Below are positions 49,078 through 56,991 of a DNA stretch of 64,000 nucleotides, in pieces. The stretch spans positions 1,674,001-1,738,000 of the forward strand of contig NZ_CP108370.1 in NCBI RefSeq assembly GCF_035953295.1, in the 5' to 3' direction. The notes under the pieces were generated by a model that saw nothing but the letters and a program-made list of their open reading frames with translations, did no database searches and was not told the origin of the DNA. The stretch comes from Streptomyces sp. NBC_01335. GTDB taxonomy: Bacteria > Actinomycetota > Actinomycetes > Streptomycetales > Streptomycetaceae. The position numbers and the translations under genes were made by a program. Numbering within the stretch: position 1 is the first letter of the stretch; every line of letters begins with the position of its first letter.

Positions 49078-52000
49078 ATGAACGCGCAACGACCGGACAG
49101 TACGACTTCCGCCGCGCCGTTGCTGCGCCTGCACCTGCTCGGCGGATTCAGGGCCACCCGCGACGGCGGACCCGAACTCGCCGACCGGTGGCCGCGCCCC
49201 GGAGCACGCGCGCTGGTGAAGCTGCTCGCCGTCGTGCCCGGCCACCGCCTCCACCGCGAGGAGGCCATCGCCGTCTGCTGGCCCGACGCCGATCCGAAGG
49301 CCGCCGCCGGCAGCCTGCGGGTCGCCCTGCACGCCGCCCGCCGCGCCCTGGAACCCGAACTCGCCCCGCGCGCCACCTCCTCGTACCTGGTCTCCGACGG
49401 GGCGCTCCTCCATCTCGATCCGGCCACCGTGTGGATCGACGCCGACGAGGCCGAGACCTCCGCCCGCACCGCCCTCGCCGACGGCGGGGCCGACGAACTG
49501 ATGGCCGCGATCGAACGGTTCACCGGCGAGCTGCTGCCGGAGGACCGGTACGCGCGCTGGGCCGACGACCGGCGTGGCCGGCTCACCCTGCTCCGCGAGC
49601 AACTGCTGCTCCGGCTCGCCGGGCAGCACCTGGAACGAGGTGCTGCCGCCGAGGCGGCGGCCGTCGCCGGACAGGTGCTCGCGGGCAGCCCCGCCGAGGA
49701 GCTGGCCCACCGCATCCTCATCGAGGCCTGGCTGCGCCAGGGGCTGCGGCGCCGGGCCGTGCACCAGTACCACGTGTGCCGCGAGGCCCTCGACACCGAA
49801 CTCGGCGTCCGGCCGGGCCCGGAGACGGAGCGTCTGCACCGGGCCGCGCTGGCCGCCGCACCCGCGCCCGTACCCGCCACTCCCCTGCTCCCGGCCCCGC
49901 TGCGGGCGGCGACCGCACCGCCGCTGCGGGGCCGCGACGCGGTGCTGGACCGCCTCCTGGCGGCGGACGGCCCGCCCCTCACCCTGCTCACCGGGGAAGC
50001 GGGGGTGGGGAAGACCCGCCTGGTCGGCGATGTGGCGCGGCGGGCCACCGCGGCGGGTACGGCCGTGCTCTGGGGCGGCGGCCAGGACGCCGGAGCTCAC
50101 ACGCCGTACGGGGCGTTCGCGGAGGCGCTCGACGGCTGGCTCGCCGAACACAGCGCGGCCGAGCGGGCCCGGGTCGGCTCCGAGTACCCCGAACTCGCCG
50201 CGTTCCTGCCGTCGCTCGGGCAGGTGGGGACGACCGGCGAGCGCAGCCCGGAGGAGGAGCGGGACCGGCTGTTCCGGGCGAGCACGGCGCTCCTGGGCGA
50301 TCTGGCGGCGGTCCGCCCGGTGCTGGTGGTGCTCGACGACCTGCACAGCGCCGACTCCGGCTCGTACCAGCTCCTCGGCCATCTGGCCCGGCGGTCCGTG
50401 CAGCGGGGGACGGCGCTGCGCTTCCTGGCGACCTACCGCGAGGAGGAGCTTCCCGACGGCGACGCGCGCCGCTCGGCCGTGGCCTCCCTGATGCGCCAGC
50501 GCCTCTGCGTGCGCGAGGAGTTGGAGCGCCTCGACAAGGAGGCGTGCCTGGCGGTGGTACGGGACGCGGGGGGCGGGCCGCCCCACGGCGGCGGGGCCAA
50601 CCGGGTCTGGGAACTCTCCCTCGGCAACCCGCTGTTCGCCCTCGAACTCGCCCGCGACCTGCCCCGCGGCGACATGGGCGACTACGCCCCCGAGGGCGTG
50701 CGGGACCTGGTGGCCGACCGGCTCGAACGGCTCGACACGGACACGCGCCGCCTGGTCGAGGCGCTCTCGGTCGCCGGTGGTGACGCCGCGCTCTCCGAAC
50801 TGCTCGACGTCGCCGAGCACGGTCTCAACCCGCAGGTGTCCGGCGCGGCGGCGGCCGACGCGCTGGAGCGCGCCATCGCCGCCTCGCTCGTCGAGGAACG
50901 GCAGGTGGTGGTGGCCGGACGGCCCGAGGCCGGGGTCGCCTTCCGCCATCCGCTGGTCCGGCTGACCTGCTACGAGCAGCTGGCCGTGGTCCGCCGCAGA
51001 CAGTTGCACGCCGCGTTCGCGCAGGCGGTCCAGCGGCGGCGCCCCGACGCCGTCGACACCCTCGCCTCCCACTTCGCGCGCGCCGACGACCCGCGCGCCG
51101 CCGAGTACCTGCGCCGGGCCGCCGAGCGGGCCGCCGCCCTGTACGCCAACGACGCCGCCGACCGCTACTACCGCGACCTGGTGGCCCGCCTCGATGTCGA
51201 CGCGGCCCGCGCCCGGCTCGCGCACGCCCATGTCCTGCGCAGGATGGGCCACTTCGAGCAGGCCGCCGACGCGGTACGGCTCGCCCTGACCGAGTTCGAG
51301 CGGCGCGGCGACCACGACGACGCGGTCCTCGCGGCGGCGCTGCTCGCCGAGACGCTCGCCAAGACGAGCGGCCCGGCCACCGGCCTGCGGACCCTGCGGA
51401 ACCACCCGGTGACCGAGGACACCGCGCCGGAACCGGCCACCGGCCACTTCCTCGCCCTCTCCCTCATCCGCTGCGTCCAGGGCCGGTACATGGCCGGAGC
51501 CGAGGCCGCCCTCGACGCCCTGGCCGCCGCCCGGAACGTGCCGGGGACCCGCGGGCAGGGCCTGTCCGCCCGCGCGTTCGGTCTGCGGGCCGCCAACCTC
51601 GGCCTCGCCGGCCACCTCGACCAGGCGCGCGAAGCGGGCGACCAGGCCCTGGCCCCGGCCGAGGCGTACGGCGACCCGACGCTGCTCGGTACGGTCCTGT
51701 CGACGCTGCGGGAGAACGCGCGGCGGGCCGGCCGGCTGCGCGAGGCCGTCGAGATCGGCGCCCGCGCGCTCGGGCTGGCCAAGCAGTCCGGCGACCCGAC
51801 GGCCGCCGCGTTCGAGCGCGGGAACCTCGCCGAACTCCGCCTGCTCCTCGAAGAACCCGAACCGGCCCGCGCGCTCGCGGAACAGGCCGTCGCGGGCGCG
51901 GAGGCGTACGAGGCCTGGTGCCTCCCCTACGCGCTGGCCACGATGGCACGGGTACGGGCGTTCCTGGGCGACCCCGCGGAGTCCGCCGCCCTCCTGGACC

Positions 52001-52419
52001 GCGCCGGGGCCGCCGCCACCGCCCTCGGCGACCGCCAGGCCGAGTACGAGGTGCGCACCGCCCGCGCCGAATCCGCCCTGCGCGCACGCCGCCCCGACGA
52101 CGCGCTGCACGCCCTGGACGGCCACACCGGCGACGCACCGGTCCTGGTGGCCTGGGCGGAACTCCTGTCGGGACGCCCCGAGAGCGCGACGCGCCTGGCC
52201 CGCGCCGAGGTGACCCGGTCCGAGCGCACCGGGGAGCGCCTCGCCGAGGTGGAGGCCCGGATCGCCCTCGGCACCGCCCTCTCCCGGCTCGCCCAGGAGC
52301 GGGAGGGCGCCAGGGAGCTGGCCCGCGCCGAATCCCTGGCCAGGACCCTGCCGTACCCGGCGGGCGCCCGCAGGACCGAGCGGGCGCGGGCGTTGCTGCG
52401 CGAGGCGCCTCACGGGTGA
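49078..52419 (+). CDS. Large SARP-type regulator (BTAD + AAA ATPase + TPR-like)
   Basis: A 1113-residue regulator. Residues about 15-95 are an OmpR-type DNA-binding domain (LLRLHLLGGFRATRDGGPEL, LHAARRALEPEL), 100-245 the bacterial transcriptional activation domain (RFTGELLPEDRYARWADDRR, AHRILIEAWLRQGLRRRAVHQY, DTELGVRPGPETERLH). Next comes an AAA-type ATPase with Walker A GEAGVGKTRL (about 307) and Walker B VLVVLDDLHSADSG. The C-terminal 400 residues are TPR-like helical repeats. Members activate secondary metabolism or other genes; no biosynthetic core gene is in the window. The ATG at 49051 follows directly on the terminator, so ATG 49078 is preferred. TACAGT at 49064-49069 could be a -10 box giving a leaderless transcript. 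Confidence 0.87.
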   Translation: MNAQRPDSTTSAAPLLRLHLLGGFRATRDGGPELADRWPRPGARALVKLLAVVPGHRLHREEAIAVCWPDADPKAAAGSLRVALHAARRALEPELAPRATSSYLVSDGALLHLDPATVWIDADEAETSARTALADGGADELMAAIERFTGELLPEDRYARWADDRRGRLTLLREQLLLRLAGQHLERGAAAEAAAVAGQVLAGSPAEELAHRILIEAWLRQGLRRRAVHQYHVCREALDTELGVRPGPETERLHRAALAAAPAPVPATPLLPAPLRAATAPPLRGRDAVLDRLLAADGPPLTLLTGEAGVGKTRLVGDVARRATAAGTAVLWGGGQDAGAHTPYGAFAEALDGWLAEHSAAERARVGSEYPELAAFLPSLGQVGTTGERSPEEERDRLFRASTALLGDLAAVRPVLVVLDDLHSADSGSYQLLGHLARRSVQRGTALRFLATYREEELPDGDARRSAVASLMRQRLCVREELERLDKEACLAVVRDAGGGPPHGGGANRVWELSLGNPLFALELARDLPRGDMGDYAPEGVRDLVADRLERLDTDTRRLVEALSVAGGDAALSELLDVAEHGLNPQVSGAAAADALERAIAASLVEERQVVVAGRPEAGVAFRHPLVRLTCYEQLAVVRRRQLHAAFAQAVQRRRPDAVDTLASHFARADDPRAAEYLRRAAERAAALYANDAADRYYRDLVARLDVDAARARLAHAHVLRRMGHFEQAADAVRLALTEFERRGDHDDAVLAAALLAETLAKTSGPATGLRTLRNHPVTEDTAPEPATGHFLALSLIRCVQGRYMAGAEAALDALAAARNVPGTRGQGLSARAFGLRAANLGLAGHLDQAREAGDQALAPAEAYGDPTLLGTVLSTLRENARRAGRLREAVEIGARALGLAKQSGDPTAAAFERGNLAELRLLLEEPEPARALAEQAVAGAEAYEAWCLPYALATMARVRAFLGDPAESAALLDRAGAAATALGDRQAEYEVRTARAESALRARRPDDALHALDGHTGDAPVLVAWAELLSGRPESATRLARAEVTRSERTGERLAEVEARIALGTALSRLAQEREGARELARAESLARTLPYPAGARRTERARALLREAPHG

Positions 52420-52433
52420 CGCCGGACCCCACC

Positions 52434-52469
52434 CGGGCCGGGCCGCGCGTGTGGCGCCGGCCCGGCCCG
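52434..52469. terminator. Bidirectional terminator, perfect 11-bp stem
   Basis: CGGGCCGGGCC (52434-52444) pairs with GGCCCGGCCCG (52459-52469), between the convergent SARP and PhoX genes. Confidence 0.75.
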
Positions 52470-52486
52470 CGGGTGGGGCGGAGCCG

Positions 52487-53980
52487 CTACTTGTTCGGCT
52501 GGCGCTTCCAGGGCCCCGTGATGGCGAGCATGATGCCGGGGGTCTGGATGTTGGCGAAGAGCGTCTTGCCGTCGGGCGAGAAGGTGACGCCGGTGAACTC
52601 GCTGTACGCGGGTGCCTCGGCGGTGCCCTCGTTCAGCTCGTTGCGCGCGATGGGGTAGGTGGCGCCGCTGTCGGTCGCCCCGAAGAGGTGCTGGACGCCC
52701 TCGCCGTCCTCGGCGATGACCAGGCCGCCGTAGGGCGAGACGGTGATGTTGTCCGGGCCGTCGAAGGCGCCGTCCTTCGACGGGTCGGGGTTGACGCCGA
52801 GGAGCACCTTGAGGGTGAGGGTGCGGCGCTTGGGGTCGTAGAACCAGACCTGGCCGTCGTGCTGGACGGGGCTCTCCGAGCGGGCGAACGAGGAGACGAT
52901 GTAGACGCCGCCGTCGCCCCACCACATGCCTTCGAGCTTGCGGGCGCGGGTGACCTCCGCGTCGGTGAACTGCTTGCGCACGGAGACGGTCCTGGCGTCG
53001 CGGTCCGGCACGTCGACCCAGTCGACGCCGTACACGGTGCCGATCTTCGTGGCGCGGGACAGGTCGTCGACGAACGCGCCGCTCTTGTCGAAGCACTTGG
53101 TGGCCTGGAGGACACCGGCGTCGTCGGCGAGCGTGCGGAGCTTGCCGCGGCCGTGCTCGAAGCCCTGCGGCGGGACCCAGCGGTAGAGCAGCCCGTTCGG
53201 GGTGGACGCGTCCTCGGTGAGGTAGGCGTGGCCGCGCTGCGGGTCGATGACGACGGCCTCGTGGGCGTAGCGGCCGAAGGCCTTGACGGGGCGCGGGTCG
53301 CGGTTGGCGCGCTTGTCGTAGGGGTCGACCTCGAAGACGTAGCCGTGGTCCTTGAGGAGCCCGTTCTTGCCCGCCCGGTCCTCGGTCTCCTCGCAGGTCA
53401 GCCAGGTGCCCCACGGGGTCGCGCCGCCCGCGCAGTTGGTGGACGTACCGGCGATGCCGACCCACTCGGCGGTGTGGCCGCCCTGGCGGGTCTCCACGAC
53501 GGTGCAGCCGCCGGCCGCGACCGCGTCGTAGACGAGTCCCTCGGCGAGCGGGACGGGGCGCGGCCAGTCGGCGCGTGTACCGCTCAGCTCGTGGTTGTTG
53601 ACCAGGAGGGTGACGCCGCGCGGGCCCTCGAAGGCGGCGGTGCCGTCGTGGTTGGAGGGGGTGGTCTCGCCCGACTCCAGCTTGGTGACACCGCTGTGCG
53701 TGATGATCCGGTACGAGAAGCCGGCGGGCAGCGCCAGGATGCCCTTGGGGTCGGCGATCAGCGGGCCGTAGCCGGGCGCCTTGGTGTGCCCGTGGCCGTC
53801 GTGCCCGTGGCCGTGCTGGTCGCGGCCGTCGTGGTCGTCGTGCCCGCCGTGGCCGTGTCCGTCGTGCTCCGCGGCGAGGGCACCGGGCGCGGTGGCCAGG
53901 GTGCCGACCACCCCGGTGAGGGCGATTCCGGCGCCGGCTACGGCGGACTGACGGTTGAATTCCCTGCGCGTGAACGACAT
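52487..53980 (-). CDS. Tat-exported PhoX/DUF839 phosphatase-like protein with His-rich linker
   Basis: A 497-residue exported protein. Residues 1-37 are a Tat signal (SFTRREFNRQS, then AVAGAGIALTGVVGTLA). Residues 38-72 form an unusual His/Asp/Gly-rich stretch (GHGHGGHDDHDGRDQHGHGH) that could bind metal. The rest is the PhoX beta-propeller: LLVNNHELSG, WGTWLTCEETEDR (metal-binding Glu region), RYAHEAVVIDP, EDASTPNGLLYRWV and DGPDNITVSPYGGLVIAEDG. PhoX enzymes are iron/calcium alkaline phosphatases, often under PhoP control. AGGAG precedes the ATG. A weak PHO-box-like pair is at 54035-54052. The His tract is not a general PhoX feature. Confidence 0.88.
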   Translation of the reverse strand: MSFTRREFNRQSAVAGAGIALTGVVGTLATAPGALAAEHDGHGHGGHDDHDGRDQHGHGHDGHGHTKAPGYGPLIADPKGILALPAGFSYRIITHSGVTKLESGETTPSNHDGTAAFEGPRGVTLLVNNHELSGTRADWPRPVPLAEGLVYDAVAAGGCTVVETRQGGHTAEWVGIAGTSTNCAGGATPWGTWLTCEETEDRAGKNGLLKDHGYVFEVDPYDKRANRDPRPVKAFGRYAHEAVVIDPQRGHAYLTEDASTPNGLLYRWVPPQGFEHGRGKLRTLADDAGVLQATKCFDKSGAFVDDLSRATKIGTVYGVDWVDVPDRDARTVSVRKQFTDAEVTRARKLEGMWWGDGGVYIVSSFARSESPVQHDGQVWFYDPKRRTLTLKVLLGVNPDPSKDGAFDGPDNITVSPYGGLVIAEDGEGVQHLFGATDSGATYPIARNELNEGTAEAPAYSEFTGVTFSPDGKTLFANIQTPGIMLAITGPWKRQPNK

Positions 53981-54034
53981 GACGGGCTCCTGTGCGGTGT
54001 CCGGGGCGTTGGCGCGCTCACATTCGCGGCCCCA

Positions 54035-54052
54035 GGCCAACTCCGCATGAAC
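54035..54052 (-). promoter_or_regulatory. Possible weak PHO-box-like repeat
   Basis: On the minus strand GTTCATG and GTTGGCC occur with an 11-bp period, a partial match to the GTTCACC direct repeats bound by PhoP in streptomycetes. Only 5 and 4 of 7 positions fit, so this is weak. Confidence 0.25.
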
Positions 54053-54177
54053 TCCGGGCGACTTGTGGGCACACCCTTGCCGTGCAACGGACGCCCGGGG
54101 CGCGTGGATACCCAACCACCGCGCGCCGCACCGGTGTCGGCTGCCACCCGCATCCGCGAGCGGCAGCCGGCACACCG

Positions 54178-55680
54178 TCAGGCGCCGCTGCGGGAGCGGG
54201 CCTTGAAGGCCGCCTTGCGCGCTTCCTTCGCCGTCTTCTTGTCGCCGTGCAGCCGGCCCATGGCGTCGAGCACCTCGGCGGTCGCCGGGTGGTCGACCCG
54301 CCAGATCTGGTCGAAGAAGTCGCCGTCCCGGCTGACGAGCCCCTCGACGAGCCCTTGCAGCTCCGCCACCTCGCCGTCGGCGTCCAGCTGCGCCGCGAGC
54401 GTGTCCACGGCCAGCCAGAAGACCATGGACTCCGGCGGCGGCGGGACGTCCGTCGCGCCGTGTTCCGCGAGCCAGACCCGGGCGAGCCCGCCCAGCTCCG
54501 GATCGCCGAGCACCGCGCGCAGGGCGGGCTCGGCGGCGGGGCCGGTGAGGGCGAGCGCCTGCTGGCAGTGGAGCCGGCGCAGCGGGGCGCCCTCGTCGTC
54601 GCCCCGGGCGGCGGCGAGCAGGTCGGCGGCGGTCGCGACGGCGTCGCCGTCACCGCGTCCGCTGATCCACAGCCCGATCTCCGCCTGGGCGGCCGCCTCG
54701 GGGTAGTACGCGACACCGTCCAGGAGGGCGGCGGCGTCCTTGTCCGCGAGGTCGCCGACGGCGGGCGCGTCCACACCCGCCTCCAGCATCCGGGACCGGA
54801 TGCCGTAGAGCCCGAGCGGGGTGAGCCTGACCATGCCGTACCGGCTGACGTCGTCCTCGTCGCCGACGGGCTGGGCCGCCGCCTCGCCCTCCTCGAACAT
54901 CAGCGTCTCGTCGACGGGGTGGTACTCGACGATCCCGATCGGTTCCAGCACCCGGAACTGGTCGTCCAGCCGCATCATCGCCTCCGACACCTGTTCCAGG
55001 ATGTCGTCGGTGGGCTCGCCCATGTCGTCCGGGACGATCATGGACGCGGCGAGGGCGGGCAGCGGTACGGGGCCGTCGCCCGGGCCGCCCTCGGAGAGGG
55101 TGAGGAGGTAGAGGTTGCCCAGCACGCCTTCGAGGAACTCGGCCTCGGCCTCCGGGTCCCAGTCCAGGGCGCCGAAGTCGACGGAGCCGTCCTCGCCGAC
55201 CAGGTCGGCGAAGTCGTCGAAGACCGGGGCGGTGGCGTCGGCGAAGGCGGCCTCCAGGCCGTCGAGCCAGACGGAGAGGACATCGGCCGGCGAACCACCG
55301 GTCAGCAGGGCGAGACTCTCCCCCTGCGTGGCCGTGCCCTCGGCGGGCTCCGCCGCCCCGGCGACCCCGTCGCCACCGGCCGGGGAGTCGGAACCGTCGG
55401 ACGGGTCGGTGACGTCGACCAGCCCGGTGTCCACGGCCAGCCGCCACGCCTCGCTGGCGAGGGCGGCCCCGTCCTCGTCGGCGGGGAGGCCGAGGTGCTC
55501 GGCGGCTGCGGGGAGCTGCGCCTCGACGAGCTCTCCGCCGGCGCCGACGCGCGTACCGGGCCCGGCCCAGCGGGCGAGGCGCACGGCCCGCACCAGCAGC
55601 GGCGCGGCCAGGGCGTCCCTCGCCAGTTCGGCCTCGGCGGGGAGCCGCACCGGCGGCAGGGTGGGACGCTCTGCGGACAT
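54178..55680 (-). CDS. Conserved actinobacterial protein of unknown function, acidic, HEAT-like
   Basis: A 500-residue cytoplasmic protein, strongly acidic. No recognised enzyme motif is seen. It shows a helical N-terminal region (AELARDALAAPLLVRAVRLARWAG), an acidic low-complexity loop (DVTDPSDGSDSPAGGDG), winged-helix-like segments (SRYGMVRLTPLGLYGIRSRML) and a C-terminal series of helical pairs resembling HEAT-type repeats (RRLHCQQALALTGPAAEPALRAVLGDPELGGLARVWLAEHG). It ends in a Lys/Arg-rich basic tail (KKTAKEARKAAFKARSRSG). AGGAGA lies 9 bases before the ATG at 55678-55680. A scaffolding or regulatory role is possible; nothing in the neighbours clarifies it. Confidence 0.78.
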   Translation of the reverse strand: MSAERPTLPPVRLPAEAELARDALAAPLLVRAVRLARWAGPGTRVGAGGELVEAQLPAAAEHLGLPADEDGAALASEAWRLAVDTGLVDVTDPSDGSDSPAGGDGVAGAAEPAEGTATQGESLALLTGGSPADVLSVWLDGLEAAFADATAPVFDDFADLVGEDGSVDFGALDWDPEAEAEFLEGVLGNLYLLTLSEGGPGDGPVPLPALAASMIVPDDMGEPTDDILEQVSEAMMRLDDQFRVLEPIGIVEYHPVDETLMFEEGEAAAQPVGDEDDVSRYGMVRLTPLGLYGIRSRMLEAGVDAPAVGDLADKDAAALLDGVAYYPEAAAQAEIGLWISGRGDGDAVATAADLLAAARGDDEGAPLRRLHCQQALALTGPAAEPALRAVLGDPELGGLARVWLAEHGATDVPPPPESMVFWLAVDTLAAQLDADGEVAELQGLVEGLVSRDGDFFDQIWRVDHPATAEVLDAMGRLHGDKKTAKEARKAAFKARSRSGA

Positions 55681-55901
55681 CGGGGGTTCTCCTCGGCGCG
55701 TGCTCGGGTGCACGGGTGCGTACACGGTTCAGGCCGTCCAAGCCTAGTGCCGCCGACCGGCAGGGTTCGCCCAGTCGCCTCACGGACGGGGGAACCCCTC
55801 GGAGCGTGTTGACGCGCAGGTCCGAGGGAGCGGGCGGCGGGACACCAAGGCGGGGCACCAGGCGGCGGGCATCAGGCGGCGGACTCCGGAAGGCGGTCGC
55901 C

Positions 55902-56603
55902 TCAGCTCGGCAGCTTCGTGCGCCAGGCCGTCATGTTCAGCTCGTCCATCAGCCGGAGGTCGTGCTCCACCAGCGGAACGTTCCGCGATCCCGCGTCCGG
56001 GGCCGCCGCGAGCTCCAGGGAGTCGCTCTCGATGAGGTCGCCGCCCTCCTTGGTCGAGACCCAGGCGAGGACGGACTTCATGGTCCCGCCGGGCTTCAGC
56101 GCCACCGGCTCGGGGCCGAGGTCGGCGCCGAACATCGAGCGGCCCGGGTTGACCGGGACCGGCAGCCGGTCGCCGTTCTCGTCCAGGACCCGGACCGAGG
56201 GGTAGCCGTCGACCCGGTAGGGCTTGGTACCGCAGTTGACGAGGGTCAGCACGACGGCGCGGGCGAACATGGCCGCCTCCACCGGCCCCATGTCCACCCG
56301 GACGCCGGAGTCGGGGCAGTCGCCGGTCGGAGTGGGGGCCGAAGCAGGAGCCGGGGCGGCGGCCTGAGCGGGAGTCGGCCGTGCGGTGTCGCCCGAGGGG
56401 AAGGCGGAGGGGTCCAGGGTCTCCGCCGCGACGGGCCCGCCGGACGGGACCGGCGCGCGGGTGGCGGTCGGCGAAGGCCGGGGTTCGCCCTCCCCCGCCG
56501 GTACGAAGATCCCCGCACAGCCGGCCAGGGCCAGTGCCCCCGCCCCGAGCAGCGCGGCGGCGCCGCTCCCGCGCCGTATCCGTTCACCCGCACGTGTAGG
56601 CAT
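55902..56603 (-). CDS. DUF4232 lipoprotein
   Basis: A 233-residue lipoprotein. The lipobox is in ALALAGCAGIF (Cys about 29). A Pro/Ala/Thr-rich spacer (40-95) leads to a DUF4232 beta-sandwich (about 95-233), with the paired cysteines CPDSGVRVDMGPVEAAMFARA and VLTLVNCGTKPYRVDGYPSV, then LKPGGTMKSVLAWVS. DUF4232 proteins are common actinobacterial surface lipoproteins of unknown role. GGGGAG precedes the ATG. Its stop is 221 bases upstream of the next gene's ATG on the same strand; short GGCGGGCA-type repeats are in the gap. Confidence 0.85.
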   Translation of the reverse strand: MPTRAGERIRRGSGAAALLGAGALALAGCAGIFVPAGEGEPRPSPTATRAPVPSGGPVAAETLDPSAFPSGDTARPTPAQAAAPAPASAPTPTGDCPDSGVRVDMGPVEAAMFARAVVLTLVNCGTKPYRVDGYPSVRVLDENGDRLPVPVNPGRSMFGADLGPEPVALKPGGTMKSVLAWVSTKEGGDLIESDSLELAAAPDAGSRNVPLVEHDLRLMDELNMTAWRTKLPS

Positions 56604-56991
56604 CCGCTCCCCTTGCCACTCTCCCGCGACCCTTCCGGATCATGTGGGACGCCACCGCGCCCCTGACGGTTCGACCCGAACGCGCCCGGCGCGCCCCGGA
56701 GCCTGCTCGGCCCGAACGCGCCCGAACGCGCCCGGCACACCCCACCGTGCTCGGCCCGAACGCGCCCGGTTCGCCACGCCGTTCAGCCCGCCGGACATGT
56801 CCGTCAACGGTCAGGACCTGCACATTCCCGCTCTTCTATGCACGAACTCGCCGCCAGTGAGGACCTTTTGACGGTTTCTTGGCAAATGCATGCCCCTTAC
56901 ATGAAGGGTTCCTCGTAAGAGTGACGGGACTACATGTGCACATCATCCAGCACATGTACCGCACGCGAACACCCATATCGCAGGGGGTTAC
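56604..56991. other. Intergenic region before the sedolisin gene, with repeats and an inverted repeat
   Basis: Left part holds four copies of CCCGAACGCGCCCG (56675-56689, 56711-56724, 56721-56735, 56755-56769), two of them sharing four bases. The right part (56820-56991) is much more AT-rich and holds TTGACG (56868-56873, a possible -35) and the inverted repeat listed at 56931. No gene is supported. Confidence 0.7.
56931..56958. promoter_or_regulatory. Perfect 9-bp inverted repeat with 10-bp spacer, probable operator
   Basis: TACATGTGC (56931-56939) is repeated as GCACATGTA (56950-56958). The 10-bp spacer equals that of the repeat at 4182-4213. It ends 33 bases before the sedolisin ATG, so a dimeric repressor or activator of the protease gene is likely. 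Confidence 0.6.

Noticed and set aside
45984..50048. Open frame of over 1300 codons antisense to the FG-GAP protein and SARP genes
   Set aside because: Composition is Val/Gly/Arg noise, it matches no domain, and the sense-strand genes carry clear motifs.
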